This document shows, one piece after another, positions 10,889 to 23,673 of a stretch of 64,000 nucleotides of DNA. Made by a program: the position numbers and the translations under genes. Every line of letters starts with the position of its first letter. Position 1 is the first letter of the stretch. Origin of the DNA: Absidia repens (Eukaryota; Mucoromycota; Mucoromycetes; Mucorales; Cunninghamellaceae); the NCBI GenBank assembly GCA_002105175.1, contig MCGE01000044.1, positions 248,001 to 312,000 of the forward strand, in the 5' to 3' direction. The notes beneath the pieces were generated by a model. That model worked only from the letters and a program-made list of their open reading frames with translations, was not told where the DNA came from and ran no database searches.

Positions 10889-11278
10889 CTATGTGGTGGT
10901 GGTTGGGTTTCGGCAAATGGGACCGACAAACGGCATACACGTGTTATATTTGTATTGACTGTACTTTTTAAGGGTATCAATAGACATGGCGGAACAAGGG
11001 GATTGGACTTGAAAGGAACTGTCGTCCAGCGCTCTTGTAAAGGTGTAACCATTGCTTTGTGCCGAATTACAGTCGGTGGGGCCAATCTTGTACCCTTGTT
11101 TTTCCCCGTTTTGTACGATGTGGTAGCTGTAGGTACATTTGTCATTGGCTTCCTTGCAAACAAACATCTGGATCCGTGGTTCACCTATCTCACTCAACCA
11201 GCCAGCAAATTGAGCATGAACGATGCTGGTAATCGTCCAGAAAAACAAGCCAAGGAATACAAGCTCCGACATACGCAT
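10889..11278 (-). CDS. Small secreted six-cysteine protein
   Basis: Intronless, 129 aa. Signal peptide at residues 1-22 (LVFLGLFFWTITSIVHAQ; cleavage likely at HA|Q). The mature chain has six cysteines (FVCKEANDKCTY, PTDCNSAQ, SPCSAM, NTCMPF, PICRN), compatible with three disulfides, and ends in a Thr-rich PTTTT. A clearly homologous but broken copy lies next to it at 11740-12062. I do not recognise the family; the likely location is extracellular. The antisense frame at 10868-11317 is a shadow of this gene. Confidence 0.75.
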   Translation of the reverse strand: MRMSELVFLGLFFWTITSIVHAQFAGWLSEIGEPRIQMFVCKEANDKCTYSYHIVQNGEKQGYKIGPTDCNSAQSNGYTFTRALDDSSFQVQSPCSAMSIDTLKKYSQYKYNTCMPFVGPICRNPTTTT

Positions 11279-11739
11279 TATACAATTAGGGTAAGCAAAA
11301 AAAAAAAAAGAAGGTAGCGGCGTTACGTGAGTTGGTAACTCAATTCTGTGCTTTTATAGTTGTTCCAAAAAATAAAATCAATTAAGGAGGTATCGCTAAA
11401 TTTGTTATTGAAGGCAAAAAAGACAAGGATGCCTCCTTTTTTTTTTTGTGGGGAGGGAGGAGGGAAAAACACGAATATATGTAGATCGATAAAAACGCCT
11501 TATGACGATGGAACAAACTACACGATAACTCCCCAATTTTATTCTAAAAATTCGAGGCAATTGATGAATATCATACTTGATGAATTTAAATAAAGCGCGA
11601 TGTGTTAAAAATATGACGCCTTGATTGTATCTTTTATTTTTTATTTGTATCGCACGCTTTGATCCTTGATACTTAAAAAGCACGCGTACATATCTGACGT
11701 TATATATAAAACAAAAACAGAAAAGGATGATTTACAATA

Positions 11740-12062
11740 GATTATATATGTGGTAGTTGAGCTTCGGCAAATGGGATCTTTATATATAGAGCATGGGCCA
11801 AACGAGAATTTGGGACTCCTCTGAAGAGTATCGATCGACGTCCCCGAGCAAGGAGAAATCACCTGAAAGGATTGATCGTCGGGCGCTCTCGCAAAAGTGT
11901 CGCCATTTTTTTGTGCTGAATCACAGTTAGTAGGCCCAAATCCAACCTTTGGCTATTGATTGTTTTGAAAGACTTTAAAATTGATAGTCGCATACCCCCC
12001 TTGGCCCTTTTTTTTTTATTGCAAACGACCAGCTTAATCCGCGGTTCTCCAAGACTTTCATC
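11740..12062 (-). pseudogene. Broken paralogue of the six-cysteine secreted protein
   Basis: In the minus direction the sequence parallels 10889-11278. It begins LGEPRIKLVVCNKK, breaks frame at an A run (about 12011-12021), and resumes YATINFKVFQNNQ with an in-frame TAG at about 11953. It then runs open through PTNCDSAQKNGDTFARAPDD, SPCSGTSIDTL and DPICRSSTTT. The parent's stop after TTTT is lost. The signal peptide is not recoverable. One frameshift, one nonsense codon and stop loss make this a pseudogene. Confidence 0.75.
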
Positions 12063-12814
12063 CTACCTTCTATTGGTGTCCCAAAGAATAAATTTCACCT
12101 CAATAACAACTATAATATTTTATTCAATATAACTCTACTTTCAATGAAAAGAGGTATTGCTCAATATTCTACGAATTCGCTATTTTCGAAATAACGCCAT
12201 ATATGTACGACAAAAATATGTGGCATAAAATTTAAAGACGCCATTCAGCAAATACCTCGTGCCTATTTCATTTATATAACATCTCCGCCCAATCCACTTT
12301 TTTTTTTTCCACCAGTGCACTCCCCTATACAATTGATATCTTATATTATGTGAATTACAATTTACTTACATCAAATTGAGAAGTGGTATAAATAAATTGA
12401 GACAATGTCGCAATAAAATTGAAGTAATTTTTTGAACGGGGAGGGGGCGGGACATGCTGTAGCAAAAAAGGTTAATTCATGCAGCGGGGTTGAAACGTCA
12501 TTATCAGTGGACCAAGGGACTGCCTATATATTTTTTTGGTGGATAACACTTCCTTTAAAAACCTACAACTTTATCTCAGCCTTTAAATAGTGTCCAATAA
12601 AAACACAAATTGACAAAACAAGGACCTGCTTTTTTTGGACGGTGTTAAGGTGGTCTGAAAAACATGTAAGATATTGACCCATGTCAATTCGCACTCCATC
12701 TTAATGGTTTTCTATTTCAGGATTGCTTAAAGTCAGATACCAAAGATTTTTTTTTTTTTTACCTTTCGCACCATTAACTTTTCTCATACTGTATTTTGTA
12801 AAACATTTTTTTAT
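12063..12814. other. Intergenic, no gene seen
   Basis: AT-rich DNA without recognisable coding frames, structured RNA or family-repeat core. It holds only short homopolymers. Confidence 0.5.
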
Positions 12815-14095
12815 TAAAGTGTGGATTTTGATGGGATAGGATGAAAGCCTCCGCCATAACGCACTTCGGTGGACAGCCCCTTGAGGTTCAACCGTCGTGC
12901 TCAGCGCGTCGTCAATGGGGGGGGGGTTTGTGTGCTGAAATAATAGCTCACTTGAAAGGCGTTGTCGCATTTGTCACTTGTCACTAATCATTTCCCACAC
13001 TATCGCACTTGTCATTCCTATACAGGTATAACACACAGCCTCAGGTATAACACACAGCCTCAGGTATCCACTACTTAGGCATATGCACTTATATCTACAG
13101 ACAACCAACCTCCCATTGCCTCAAATTACCATTCCTCGATCACATCTACAGCCCCAAATAGCACAGCCTTCCTTTTCCTTATTTTATTATAAAAACCGTT
13201 CCTCATTTTATTCAATAAAAACCATATCTGTTATATCACTTATTTTTTAACGTCTTCTTATTTTTCTATCAAATATTACAGGCGTCAGAGACATTAGAGC
13301 TTGATTATGTAGGGACTGAAACTACCTTTCCACTGGAAGATAAAACGAATTATGCAGTATGGTAATTATGGAGATTGCCTGATGTTTTGACATAAAAAAC
13401 AAAAAGGCTGGATGATTCAGGCTCCGCATTTTGCTTTCTATTATTTTTTTTTTTTTTGGCGCCTCCTTTTTTTTTCTTCTCTTTTTCTTTCTTTTTTACT
13501 TTTTTCCTTCATGATAGTCTGAATGATATGATGGCAACACTCATTAGGGTACTGGTGATCTAGGATTAGTGTTAGAACTTGAATTAGGGGCGTTTTAAAA
13601 AATGCAAAACAAACATCATGGGGAAACGCTTTCATTTTGGATGAAGGATTTGGGAACGACAGTAGATTAGCACTCAATAGTTTAGTAATAATTTGTCATC
13701 AACTGTATCTACGTCCGAATAAATATGTTTTTTCTAATATAGTTAGTTTCTCTGTTATACGTTTCATGATGAGCTTCATCGACTGTGTATTACATATGCA
13801 TAGAAAAAAAAAGTTTGCCTATATATATATGAAAAAGGACCGGATTGGGTAATATGGAGACTTTTTCCATCACCTCTATAAGTTTGTGCGTAGAAAAAAA
13901 AAGGGAATGTGTTTCTGTGAAAAAACAGCTATTACAGTGTATTTTGTTGCGATGGGGTATATTGAAGAGCAAAGTTGAGAATAGTATTAATTATGTAGCT
14001 ACTGGGTGGCAGTGGGTTTCTGAAGTGCGGGTTTTGATGGGATGGGATGGAAGATTCTGTGATTTGGCACAATGGGTAAGCAGTAATTGAGAAAA
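12815..14095 (-). repeat. Dispersed element, subfamily B, with short direct terminal repeats
   Basis: The core is inverted here (13617-13640 reads CATGGGGAAACGCTTTCATT). The element opens with GTGGATTTTGATGGGATAGG (about 12822) and closes with GCGGGTTTTGATGGGATGG (about 14028), which are related direct repeats. Between them lie a GC-rich block (CCTTGAGG...CCGTCGTGCTCAGCGCGTCG), the phrase TTTCCACTGGAAGATAAAAC, a purine/pyrimidine tract, the core and AATAAA. A full-length inverted partner is at 30130-31080. A 19-bp direct duplication sits at 13023-13061. The open frames over it are repeat translations. Confidence 0.8.
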
Positions 14096-15459
14096 AAGGA
14101 CCCAACTGTCGTGCTAATAGAAATAGGTAAGGGATTAGATACGGCAATGTGAATGGAGGAAAGGTAGGAAATTTCAAAGTCATAGATGTTTATCTTAGAT
14201 GGTTATCTTAGTTGGTTATCTGTGATAAGTTGACACCATGCTCTTTTTGATATATTAATAAAAAAATACTATTCAATACTATAATATACATTATGCTAAA
14301 TCAGTGCACCCTATTGTAAATAGATGTTTGTAAGTTGAATTTCTTTGCTTTTTTTTGTGTATGTCAAAAGATACTGTCTGGCAACACCCTGACATTCAAT
14401 TGACTCATCTGAAAATCCATCTAAAATGGAGTAATCCCCCTTTTTTAGTCATAACGTAAATTCATAAGTATATTGTAACAAAAAAAAATTAAAAAAACCC
14501 GGGAGAAGGTGTGCTTGTTTAACTTTGAACGCATCCCTTACCTATGTTACACACACACCGTTGGATTGCCAACAACCTCCACTGTAGAAATAGTCTGCCA
14601 CACGTAAGAGAACTTCTTATGCTCTTATGTTACCTGGCATCGTTATGTTTATTTTACAATAAAAAAATATTGATATACTTTCAATTTTATTTCTAAAGTC
14701 CAGGAAGATACTCCTACAAAAATCCCCTTGACTTACCTTTCTGCTTTATGAAATGATGAAAGAAATAAATATGCACGCTTTTTTTTTATTCATTATTGCG
14801 GGGGAGGGGACTGGGAGGTTAGTATCTTCGCTACGTCTTCCTATCCCTCTATGGATGATAAAAAAAAAAAAAAAAGAAAGCGAAAAGTTATTGTATACCC
14901 AATAAATCCAATTTTCAGATGAAGTGTCCCAATGTAAGATATTAGGATGTCCGATTGTACCACTTTTATTAAATCAAATGTTATTTGACACTTTTATAAA
15001 CACGCCATTTGGCATTAATATATCTATAATAATAATAATGTGTAAAACCAAAGTGATTTAATGAGCCTGGATTTTTTTTTGCCTGTATTTTGAATCCAAA
15101 TAAATGCTCTGCCACTCTCTAGGAATTTTCGGAAATCAAAAGTTTACAAGCGGGATGCGGGAAAGTGGGGAGAATGAGGACGAAGGTTATTTCGTTTTTT
15201 TTTTTTTTAGAAAAAATCAGACTTAATAAATGGAAACAATTACCACCTGATTAGCGGATATTGTGGCATGGGTTTTTGGTATGACAGTTTACGATTTGAC
15301 TAGATTCTTCAAGTCATCGTATAACACTCGCTGGAATTTTTCAAGAATAGAGAAGACGAAGAATACCTTCGAGCATGTCTTCATCATCGGAGAAGAAGCT
15401 ATTGACCAAATAGTTGCATATTTTTTTCATCATCAGCAAGTATGTTTGGTTTGATGGAG
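14096..15459. other. Intergenic, no gene seen
   Basis: AT-rich. It contains tandem GGTTATCTTAG-like words (14190-14222) and homopolymers. Two short stretches read like decayed coding DNA (15263-15454, and just downstream 15479-15580), but I recognise no family and would not annotate them. Confidence 0.4.
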
Positions 15460-16450
15460 ACCGCTGTTGGCGGGGACAGTCTATAATAGAAATGGTGGAG
15501 CTAAGATTATGTTAAATGACCCAGAACCCAGGCGCGCTGAGAGGAAGGTCATCATAAATAGGGGAGTGGAAAATGGCTAACAGCACCGTATTACCACTCA
15601 CCCCATATCTCAAGCATATCAGAATAATTGGTTGGGCAAGGAACAGGTCTACCCTTCCATATCAAATAATCTAGTACTACCAAACCGTGATTGGGGCTCT
15701 TTGAGGTAGAGAGGAAGTAGTCATAGTGGGTGAACTAGTTTTGAGGTACTCGATAAGGCATTTGCAAAACATATACGACAATCGTAATGCTCTCTATCCA
15801 ATAGGTCAGAAGCTGGTTCATAAAAATGCATATTTTATTGAAGTGTATTAGTACGTAAAAACACGGGGGGGTCACTATAACAAAGGGTGCAATGGAGGCA
15901 GCGTGAGGGAGACTAATGGGAGATCTGTAGCATAATCAACACTAATCTAACAAGACGACTATGAAATAGGATCTAAATACTGGGCATGAGAATGCCTATT
16001 GTAATGTATCCTTTCTTGAATATAGTAATGGTCAATAATAGTCAAAAGGGATGATGGTTATAAAAAAAAAGGATCTATTGTACAAGACATGACGAAGACT
16101 TAGGGAATATTTTCATTGAAGGACGTAAAAGTAAATATATTTTATTTAGATATAGATACAAACTTCGGACAAACTAGCACTAAACTAAGCTAATGATGAC
16201 TCCAGAAAGCCAACTAACGGTGGTTTAAAATCCTAGATCCAAAATGAAAGGGTTTCCCCATGCATCCTGTGATCCCTGAGCTGAAACCCCTTCTAAACTA
16301 GTCCTGATACTAGTCTAAGTCCAATAGAATCCCGTAGAAGTGAAATGATGAAAGGGAAAAAAAAAAGAAGAAGAAAAAAAAAAAGCCGAATGGGAAGGTT
16401 TAGAAAAATCACACGCGCGGCATTTGAAATCTTCTCATCGGGAGAGTGTC
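15460..16450 (+). repeat. Dispersed element copy
   Basis: Core at 16239-16262. The left modules are well preserved: TTTATTGAAGTGTATTAG (15834), GGATCTATTGTACAAGACATG (16071) and ACTAAACTAAGCTAATGA (16182). To the right are GAGCTGAAACCCCTTCTAAA, a purine tract, and CACACGCGCGGCATTTGAAA (16410-16429). Confidence 0.8.
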
Positions 16451-16813
16451 CCGAGCCTTTGCCCGACATTCTAAGAAATGCAGCAAAGAAAAAAAAAATC
16501 AGGTACCAAGATTAAACAAGGAAGCATCAAAAATCAGTTGAAAATAGAATATTAAAAATTACCTCAACTACTGTGTAATCTTATATTTATTTTAGAACCT
16601 CTTTAGAAAAGTAAGTGGAAGAAGTTCTGCCTTAACGATAGTTAAATAAAAAAGATGTGTTATGTGTTACATCTGTTAGTGCGATTTGAGTACTGTATCC
16701 AACTCCTAATTTGTATGAGAAAGGCTACTCCTTTTTATTTATTCCCAACAGTTCATGATGTGTTCTCACGTTTGTATCTCTATCTATCTTTTTCTTTATT
16801 TCAGTACCCCACC

Positions 16814-18919
16814 ATGACTATGGACGACACATTGCAACCTGTCTTTAAAGGTATGTCGCTGACTCGATTGAACCGATGCCCTCAATGAAAAAAAAAGAGG
16901 GATTGATCTGACTCTACTCTATTCTTTTTTTTTTTTTTTTTTTTTCAAGAGCTATCTTGTGAAGACACTCAGAAGCAACAAAATCAGCAAAAACCATTAC
17001 ATATCGTCCTTGTTGATATTAAAATAGCCGCTCGTGAAAAAAGGATCCATTGCGTTGAAAAGCCATTGACTGACAAAGACCTCAACTATGTGGCGTTATC
17101 GTATCGTTGGGGTGAATTACACGAGGCGATTGTCGATACAAAACTCGGCTACCTCGCGTCCGTCACTTCATTTGCTTTGAAAGATTTTTATCGCCTTTGT
17201 GATATGATGACGCGGGAAATCGATTTGCAACAGATACACTATGTCTGGGTCGATGCGATCTGTGTGCATCCCAACGCAGCCAAGCGAATAGCAATGGTGT
17301 ATCAAATGAGTACCATTTATGACCGTGCCAGATATATTTTGGCCGTCCCTGATCTTCATTTGCAAACCTTGAAAAACAAATCTACAAAACACAAGGAGAT
17401 CATCGAGGGCAGTCAGTCCTTCAGCAAATTTATTTATTACCTTATTCAAGGCAACACCGATCAGCTTGCTCAATTGGATGAGGCCTTTCTTGATGACATC
17501 AACGTCCCAAACGATCCGGCACTAAGGCAATTATTGAAGAAATATATCACCAAGGATCTAAAGCATTATATCAATAATGATGACGAGGAGTTGCTTCATC
17601 ATATTTATGAAATCAACCAAGCATCCCAAGCAAAAGATATCCTCCAAAATACGAATGATGGTAAGAAAAAAATAATGATAAGCGTTCGCTCTCTCCCTCT
17701 CTCTCTCCCAAAAAAAAAAAAAAAAAAAAAGAGCCAATATTATAAAAGACAAATCGTAATATGTTTATTTTGTTTAGGTTTGCGTCATTGCAATAGAGTG
17801 GATTGTCCTTTGAAATTGAAGGATGAGCCAACGACCGAGTGGGAATGTCGACGCTATTTTTCATCAGGTCCATGGTATAAGGAACTCACTGAAAAAAACG
17901 TCCGCATCCTCGATTCGATGGCGTTTTTGATGGACCTTGTTGAGGATTGGTCGTCTCGTGTATTGATCATTGGCGAATATACCATTGCCAAACAGAACAA
18001 CAATCTTAAATACTGGTTTATTCAACTCGATCTCGGAAACAAAGACTTGCAGCTGCCGTTTTTTAAGTTCGACTTTACCGACCCTGGCGCCTTGACTGTG
18101 CTTGAAAATGCCCACGAAGATCCATTAAAAGCCAATCCCATGCACGTCGAATTCTATGAATGCATGATCAAGCATCTCCAACCACGCAACTTTTTGGAAC
18201 AGATACTGAAATCCAAGACAGGCAAGAACGAGGATCGATTTTATGGCATCTTGCCGATTTCGGAATACAAGGAGACCGTCCCAATTACCGACGTAGCCAG
18301 CTGGGGCATCACCACCTTGGCATCTGTCAAATCAAAAATGTACGAATGGATGACGGTCAGGGACAAGTTGAACCTTTTATTCTTGTCGGGCAACAAGGAT
18401 GCGTTGCATTTAGGGCAGGCGTTCCCGACATTTGCCACATCGACCATCCATTGGCATGCGTCGGCGCCTGCCGATTGTTTTGTCATGCCTCATGGTGTGC
18501 CACTTTCAAGCATCAACTTTGACTTGACCCATCCAGCGACGATCACATTCCATAAGGATACAACTGAAAATGGTCATGACGACATGGCACTAGACTATCT
18601 TCAAGTGACACCGATGACTTGTTATGCTGTCAAGGGTTCATCTTCGCCGTCCATGTCTCGTGATAATGATATTCTCTTACGCAAACTTCTTCAAGTCGAT
18701 GATCAAAACACCAACCTAGCCGTTGACTTTGTATGTATTCCTAGTTTTGGCCCGGAAACCAACAAAAAAGAATACCCAGGGATCGACTGGAATGACTATT
18801 ATATTGCTTTGGCGGGCAGTTTTGCGAAAAACAAATGGATCTTGACCTCACCGGAGGATCTCTATTTGTCAGGCAAGCGTATAGACGTCAACCAGAAAAT
18901 GAATTTTAATATATATTAA
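16814..18919 (+). CDS. HET-domain (heterokaryon-incompatibility-like) protein A
   Basis: Exons 16814..16850, 16950..17660 and 17778..18919 give 629 aa. HET landmarks: YVALSYRWGE at residues 59-68, YVWVDAICVH at 110-119, the MSTIYDRARYILAVPD segment, and DWSSRVLIIGE later in place of the usual RxWTxQE. In ascomycetes HET proteins trigger programmed cell death when incompatible hyphae fuse; the role here is inferred only. HIVLVDIK precedes the domain in all three paralogues. The chain ends MNFNIY. Intron 2 (17661-17777) is 117 bp with no stop, so retention would be in frame, but its splice sites and poly(A) content argue that it is spliced. The canonical Q after CI is replaced by P. Confidence 0.85.
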
Positions 18920-19589
18920 ACCAACTCGTTTTTTTTTTATTTTTTTTTTTTATTTTTATTTTTTTATGATTATGACCTATTTATCAATATAAATAAACTA
19001 TGACTTTTATTCTTTAAAAAAATGATTTTATCATATGGTGCGACTCACTTATAATGTCAAATATTAGGCATGATCCTAGAAAGCTGATGGTTTTTTAAAA
19101 AAGGGCCACCTCAAAAAAGCAATGTATAAACATGATAATTCAGACCTTTAAGAACAAAACGTGTACATCATTTTTTTTTCTTTATAAAAAAAGAAAAACT
19201 TATCAGTCTTCAAAAAAAGAAGACTTTGGCTGACTGACCTAGGATTTGAAACGTATCTGATCTACAAAGAGGAAAATGATATGTGCATTTATTTTGTAAA
19301 GCACCGCGAAAACTGTAAAATATTATACAGAAAACAAGGTCCTGTTTTTTGCTCGTTCCCGCTCCCATATCAAGCGTAGTTAGTAGATGTAGATGTAGAT
19401 GTAGATGTAGATGCAGATTGTAAGACTTGCAAATGAAGATTAGTTTATGTATTTTTATTTATTGTTTGTACAATAAAAAGTGCCATCCCTTCTTTTTTTT
19501 TTTGTTGTTATACGGACACACACCCGTTTTTATTTTTCTGCTTATAATAAGCCCATGTATGTACATTTGGTAAGACAATCAAACAATGA

Positions 19590-19900
19590 TAGAAAAAGGC
19601 AAGACAAAGTTTATTCAGTAGTAATTATAACAATGACAACCAATACTAAACTAAGATGAAGGCTAATCTAATGGTGGTCCCAAATTCTGGATCCAAAATG
19701 AAAGGGTTTCCCCATGCATCTCGTAATACCTGAGCTAAAACCCCTTCTAAACTAGTCCTGACACTAATCCCAGTTGAACATCACCTCATTGAGATCAATA
19801 AAATGGCGGTGACTAGGAAAAAAAAATGAAGAAAAGAAAGGAAGGAGGAAAAAAAAAAAAGGCTTTAAAAGGCATTTTTCAAACTGCGATTAAAGCCATA
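19590..19900 (+). repeat. Dispersed element copy between HET genes A and B
   Basis: Core at 19693-19715, followed by TACCTGAGCTAAAACCCCTTC and ACTAGTCCTGACACTAATC and a purine tract; upstream is TTTATTCAGTAGTAATTAT. Positions 18920-19589 hold the 3' end of gene A (AATAAA near 18991), a GTAGAT microsatellite (19383-19412) and no other gene. Confidence 0.8.
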
Positions 19901-20333
19901 AAATCGAAAATTTGACATTATAAGTGTACATACTCTTTTCAAAACTGCAGAGTTTAATATAGAAGAAAACACTATAAAAGATGACAGGATGGTGTTTCAC
20001 CTGGTGATAAAAATAGAAATTGCTGGTACCAAATCCTTAAAACAGTAAAACAAGTCTAGAAAAGCATCAGCAACAGGAACAAAAAAAAAAAAAAAAGGTA
20101 CCAAAAGCAGCAGCAAAAAAAAAAAGAGAAGAATTTAACTATCACCATGGCGTTGATTCGTGTAGAAGTGTGCACAAAATCAACTCAGAAGAGCACATGG
20201 GACCCAATTCGGTTCGTATCACCGCTCCCATTTGATCTCCACAAACGTCGCACATTTATGTATAAAAGACGTAGCCTCCTACACACTGCTTTTTCTTCAC
20301 TTTTTTATATATTTATTCATCATCATCATCATC

Positions 20334-22229
20334 ATGGGGAACAATGACTCTATCAATCAGCTTGTTGAAAGTATGTCAACATCACCAAAACAATGATATT
20401 TATTTTGAGCAACCAACCTATGAACATAACCCCCCCTTTTTTTATATATGTATATAGGCTTATCATGCAATGACACTCAACCATCACCCTTCCATATTGT
20501 ACTTGTGGATATCAAAAAAGCGGCGGAAGAAAAAGAAATTGTTTGCTTGAAACGGCCGTTGTTATCTGATGATAACGATTTGAACTATGTGGCATTATCG
20601 TACCGCTGCGGAGAATACCAAGAGACGTTGATCGATACCGAGCTGGGCTACATGGCAAGCGTCACGGCATTTCGTTTGAATGATTTTTATTTCTTGTGTC
20701 GGTTAATGACGCTGGATCCCGATATGCAACACATCAAGTATGTGTGGGTGGATGCGATTTGCATAGATCAAACCAACGTCGAACACAAACGAGCGACCCT
20801 GCACCATATGAGCGACATTTATCACCACGCCAATACTTTTTTAGCCGTCCCAGACCTTCACCTACGTGGTTACTTGGAAACGAATCCTTTCCGAAATATA
20901 TCTCCAGAAAACCCGTCGGCCTTCTTTACCACAATGTACCACGTCATCCATGGCCACAAGGACCAAGTGCTTGCGCTCGAAGCAGCATGGTTGGAAGCAA
21001 ATCACATCTCCACCAACGACAAAGCGTCGCTCCAAGCAATCCATGACGACTATGTCAACCAAAAACCACATCCTGTGCATCCCCTGATCAATCAACGAAA
21101 ACGAGACCTTCGATACTATGCGATGTTTCTGGCGAATCTCATTGTGGACTGGTCCTCACGGGTGTGGGTGGTGGGTGAATGCCTCCTTATGGCTTCGTCG
21201 ACAAAAAAAAAGATGAAATATTGGTTTGTGCAGTTTGACTCGGCCGAATTTCATACCCAAATGCTTTCCCAACCTGGTTTCTTTTCGTTTTTTGAATATG
21301 ACTTCGCTGACCCAGCTGCCGTGGATGGATTCAAGCCCCGCCTGCATTTTGGACAGCATGCGTTGTGTCCGTCTTTGACGTCTGATTTGGATACCATCTA
21401 TGCCAACTTTCATTTCACCATGATCAACCAGCTAAGCAAATCACAAACGCCAACAAGAAGTAAAACGACCCTGTTGATTGAAAGGATGCTGAAAACCAAC
21501 GCCAGTAAGAACGAAGACCGCTTTTATGCCCTTCTCCCCGTATCGAAATACAAACACAAGCTTATCACCAAGGATACCGTGGCCCATTGGCATATAGACA
21601 CCATGCTTTCGGTCAAATTAAAACTCTTTGAACTCATGGATACCAAGGATGCATTGGTGCTTTTGTTTTTATTGGCATTCACGTCGTCTCAGCAGCAGAA
21701 TGACCATCGTATGCTCCTACCCACGTTTGCCACGTTGACGATCGAGTGGATCGACATTTTTTGGTATCCGTTCACCCACGAGCTCAGTTCTGGTATCAAC
21801 TTTGACTTTAAAGACCGATCGACCCTTCAATTCATGGAATCGACACCGACCACAGCTACCGATCATGACCTGGTGCGGCGATGTCATCATTATCTCAACA
21901 TCAGACCCATCGAGTACTATCATGCGAAGGTCGCTCCTTCGACATTCTCACATGTGGAAAAGAAGACACTAGGCAAGCTCGGGATGGATGTCGGAGACAC
22001 GCAAATCGACATGGTATGTATTCCTAGTTCTGCAAAAGCGTACATGACCACGGCGGTGTGTGGGATGACGAGTGCTGGGCCGTATTACCTTTTTTTGCTT
22101 GGTAGTTTTGCACTCAATCAATGGGTGGTGAAAAAAATGTATTATGACGGCATCGTTGCCAAAGATAAAAAGAACTACACGCAGCGTTTATGTTGTGATG
22201 ACTATAGTGCAGGGTTTAATATTTATTGA
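20334..22229 (+). CDS. HET-domain protein B
   Basis: Exons 20334..20370 and 20458..22229 give 602 aa. Exon 1 is exactly 37 nt, as in A and C, with the same phase. The protein reads SLSCNDTQ, then HIVLVDIKKAAEEKE, YVALSYRCGEYQE, YVWVDAICIDQTNVEHKRA, MSDIYHHANTFLAVPDLHL and DWSSRVWVVGE. It shares NEDRFYALLPVSKYK, PTFATLTIEW, VCIPS and a terminal GFNIY with its neighbours. The Trp of the SYxWG motif is Cys here. No transmembrane segment. It arose by tandem duplication with A and C. The function in this lineage is unproven. Confidence 0.85.
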
Positions 22230-22594
22230 CACCTCCTCTCTCCATCGTTTTCATTTTATAGCATGGTTAGTATAACGCTTATCAATTAATAAAAAGAATC
22301 GACCTCTCATCAAGTCTTTTTTTTTTGGCAGGGGGGTAACAAACCATGTACATGTATAATGAAATATTTTATTGGGGGGAAGAGAGGAGAATGGTATGTG
22401 GAATGGATGGAGTATGTATAATAAAAGTAAGGTAGTGTGCAGTAGTAGACATGAAAAAAAAAAAAAAACAGTCGTAGAACGCATACACCATAGCTATACG
22501 AAATTCGTACAGTGAATCTGGAAAAAGAATCATACGAGAAGAAAAACGGGGGGGGGGCGGGAGTAGAGACAAAAGTAAATGATATAAACAAACA

Positions 22595-23035
22595 ACTTTA
22601 TTGACCACTGACATTAAGCTAAGCTAACAGCAGTATTTCTAAACTAAATGTAATCTGAAGGAAGGATCTCATGACGAAGACAGATCACACGTACAAAATA
22701 ATGCTATTGTCAGAATGCACGTATCGTAAATAAAAAAGGAAGACTCATTTTATTGAGGCTGTAAAATATACACTATATATATACTATGACAACAAATACT
22801 AGATTGATTTAGTGTTGGCACCACATCACGATTTCAAAATGAAAGGGGTTCCCCATGCATCTTGTTAATCCCTTTCTAAAACCCATCTATTCTACTAATG
22901 GCGCTAATCCAAGATCATGGGAATCCCACAGAAAATATAATGAAGAAGAAAAAAGAAGAAGAAAAAAAAAGATGATAGATGGGAAAAAGTAGGAAAAATA
23001 AATACCTCACGAAGCGGAGTGTGAACGTTTTGGGT
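22595..23035 (+). repeat. Dispersed element copy between HET genes B and C
   Basis: The core at 22834-22854 is slightly altered (AAAATGAAAGGGGTTCCCC). The left module is ACTATGACAACAAATACTAG; the right part is a purine tract, then CTCACGAAGCGGAGTGTGAA (23006-23025). An additional TTTATTGACCACTGAC string at 22599 supports an extended left end. Positions 23036-23673 contain no other supported gene. Confidence 0.75.
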
Positions 23036-23673
23036 CTGTCATGCGATCTCTGAAGCAAGGCACCCTCCAAAAAAAAAAAAACAGAGTGCATCAATTGATT
23101 GATTTATTATATAAAATGAACGACGACGTTTCCTTTTTTTTATTTTCAAATGGCACAGACGTACCTTTAGAAAACTGGTCCACTTGATCGTTTTTTATCA
23201 CAATGGTCTAAACCCCAAATAAAATGAAAATGAAAATCGGTGAATTGATATTGAAGAAGGCAACTTTGGAACTGTAAACAAAATGGGCTGGAGAAAGCAC
23301 CTTGCGTTTTGAAGATTTTCGGGAGTACAACGCAGGTTCCATGAACTCAACCATAGTTCCTGGCTTTTTTCGTAAAATGGATGCCCTAGGCTGCATTTAA
23401 ATATCATTATCCTTGATCCTAAAAATAGTAAATTCAGGTACCATTTTTTTCAAGATAATAAACCCCCCCCCACCATCTAACATGCACAGCTTGGATGGTT
23501 TTTTTTTTTTTTTTCACTAATGAAACTCCTTCAAAAAGGTGATGGCATTAAAGTTCGTGTCACTTGAACCCTAAACTTTTATTGACTCGCCGCACTTTCA
23601 ACCCAACTAGCAAGAGGCACATGTTTTTGAGTCACAAACTTCTTTTTCTTTGTCTTTTCCAACCATCACCATC

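Noticed and set aside
10868..11317. 149-codon + strand frame
   Set aside because: Antisense shadow of the secreted six-cysteine gene, which has a signal peptide and a homologous neighbour.
15263..15580. Decayed coding-like DNA (TRWNFSRIEKTKNTFEHV; LNDPEPRRAERKVIINRG)
   Set aside because: The pieces are in different frames with stops and match no transposase or host family that I can name.
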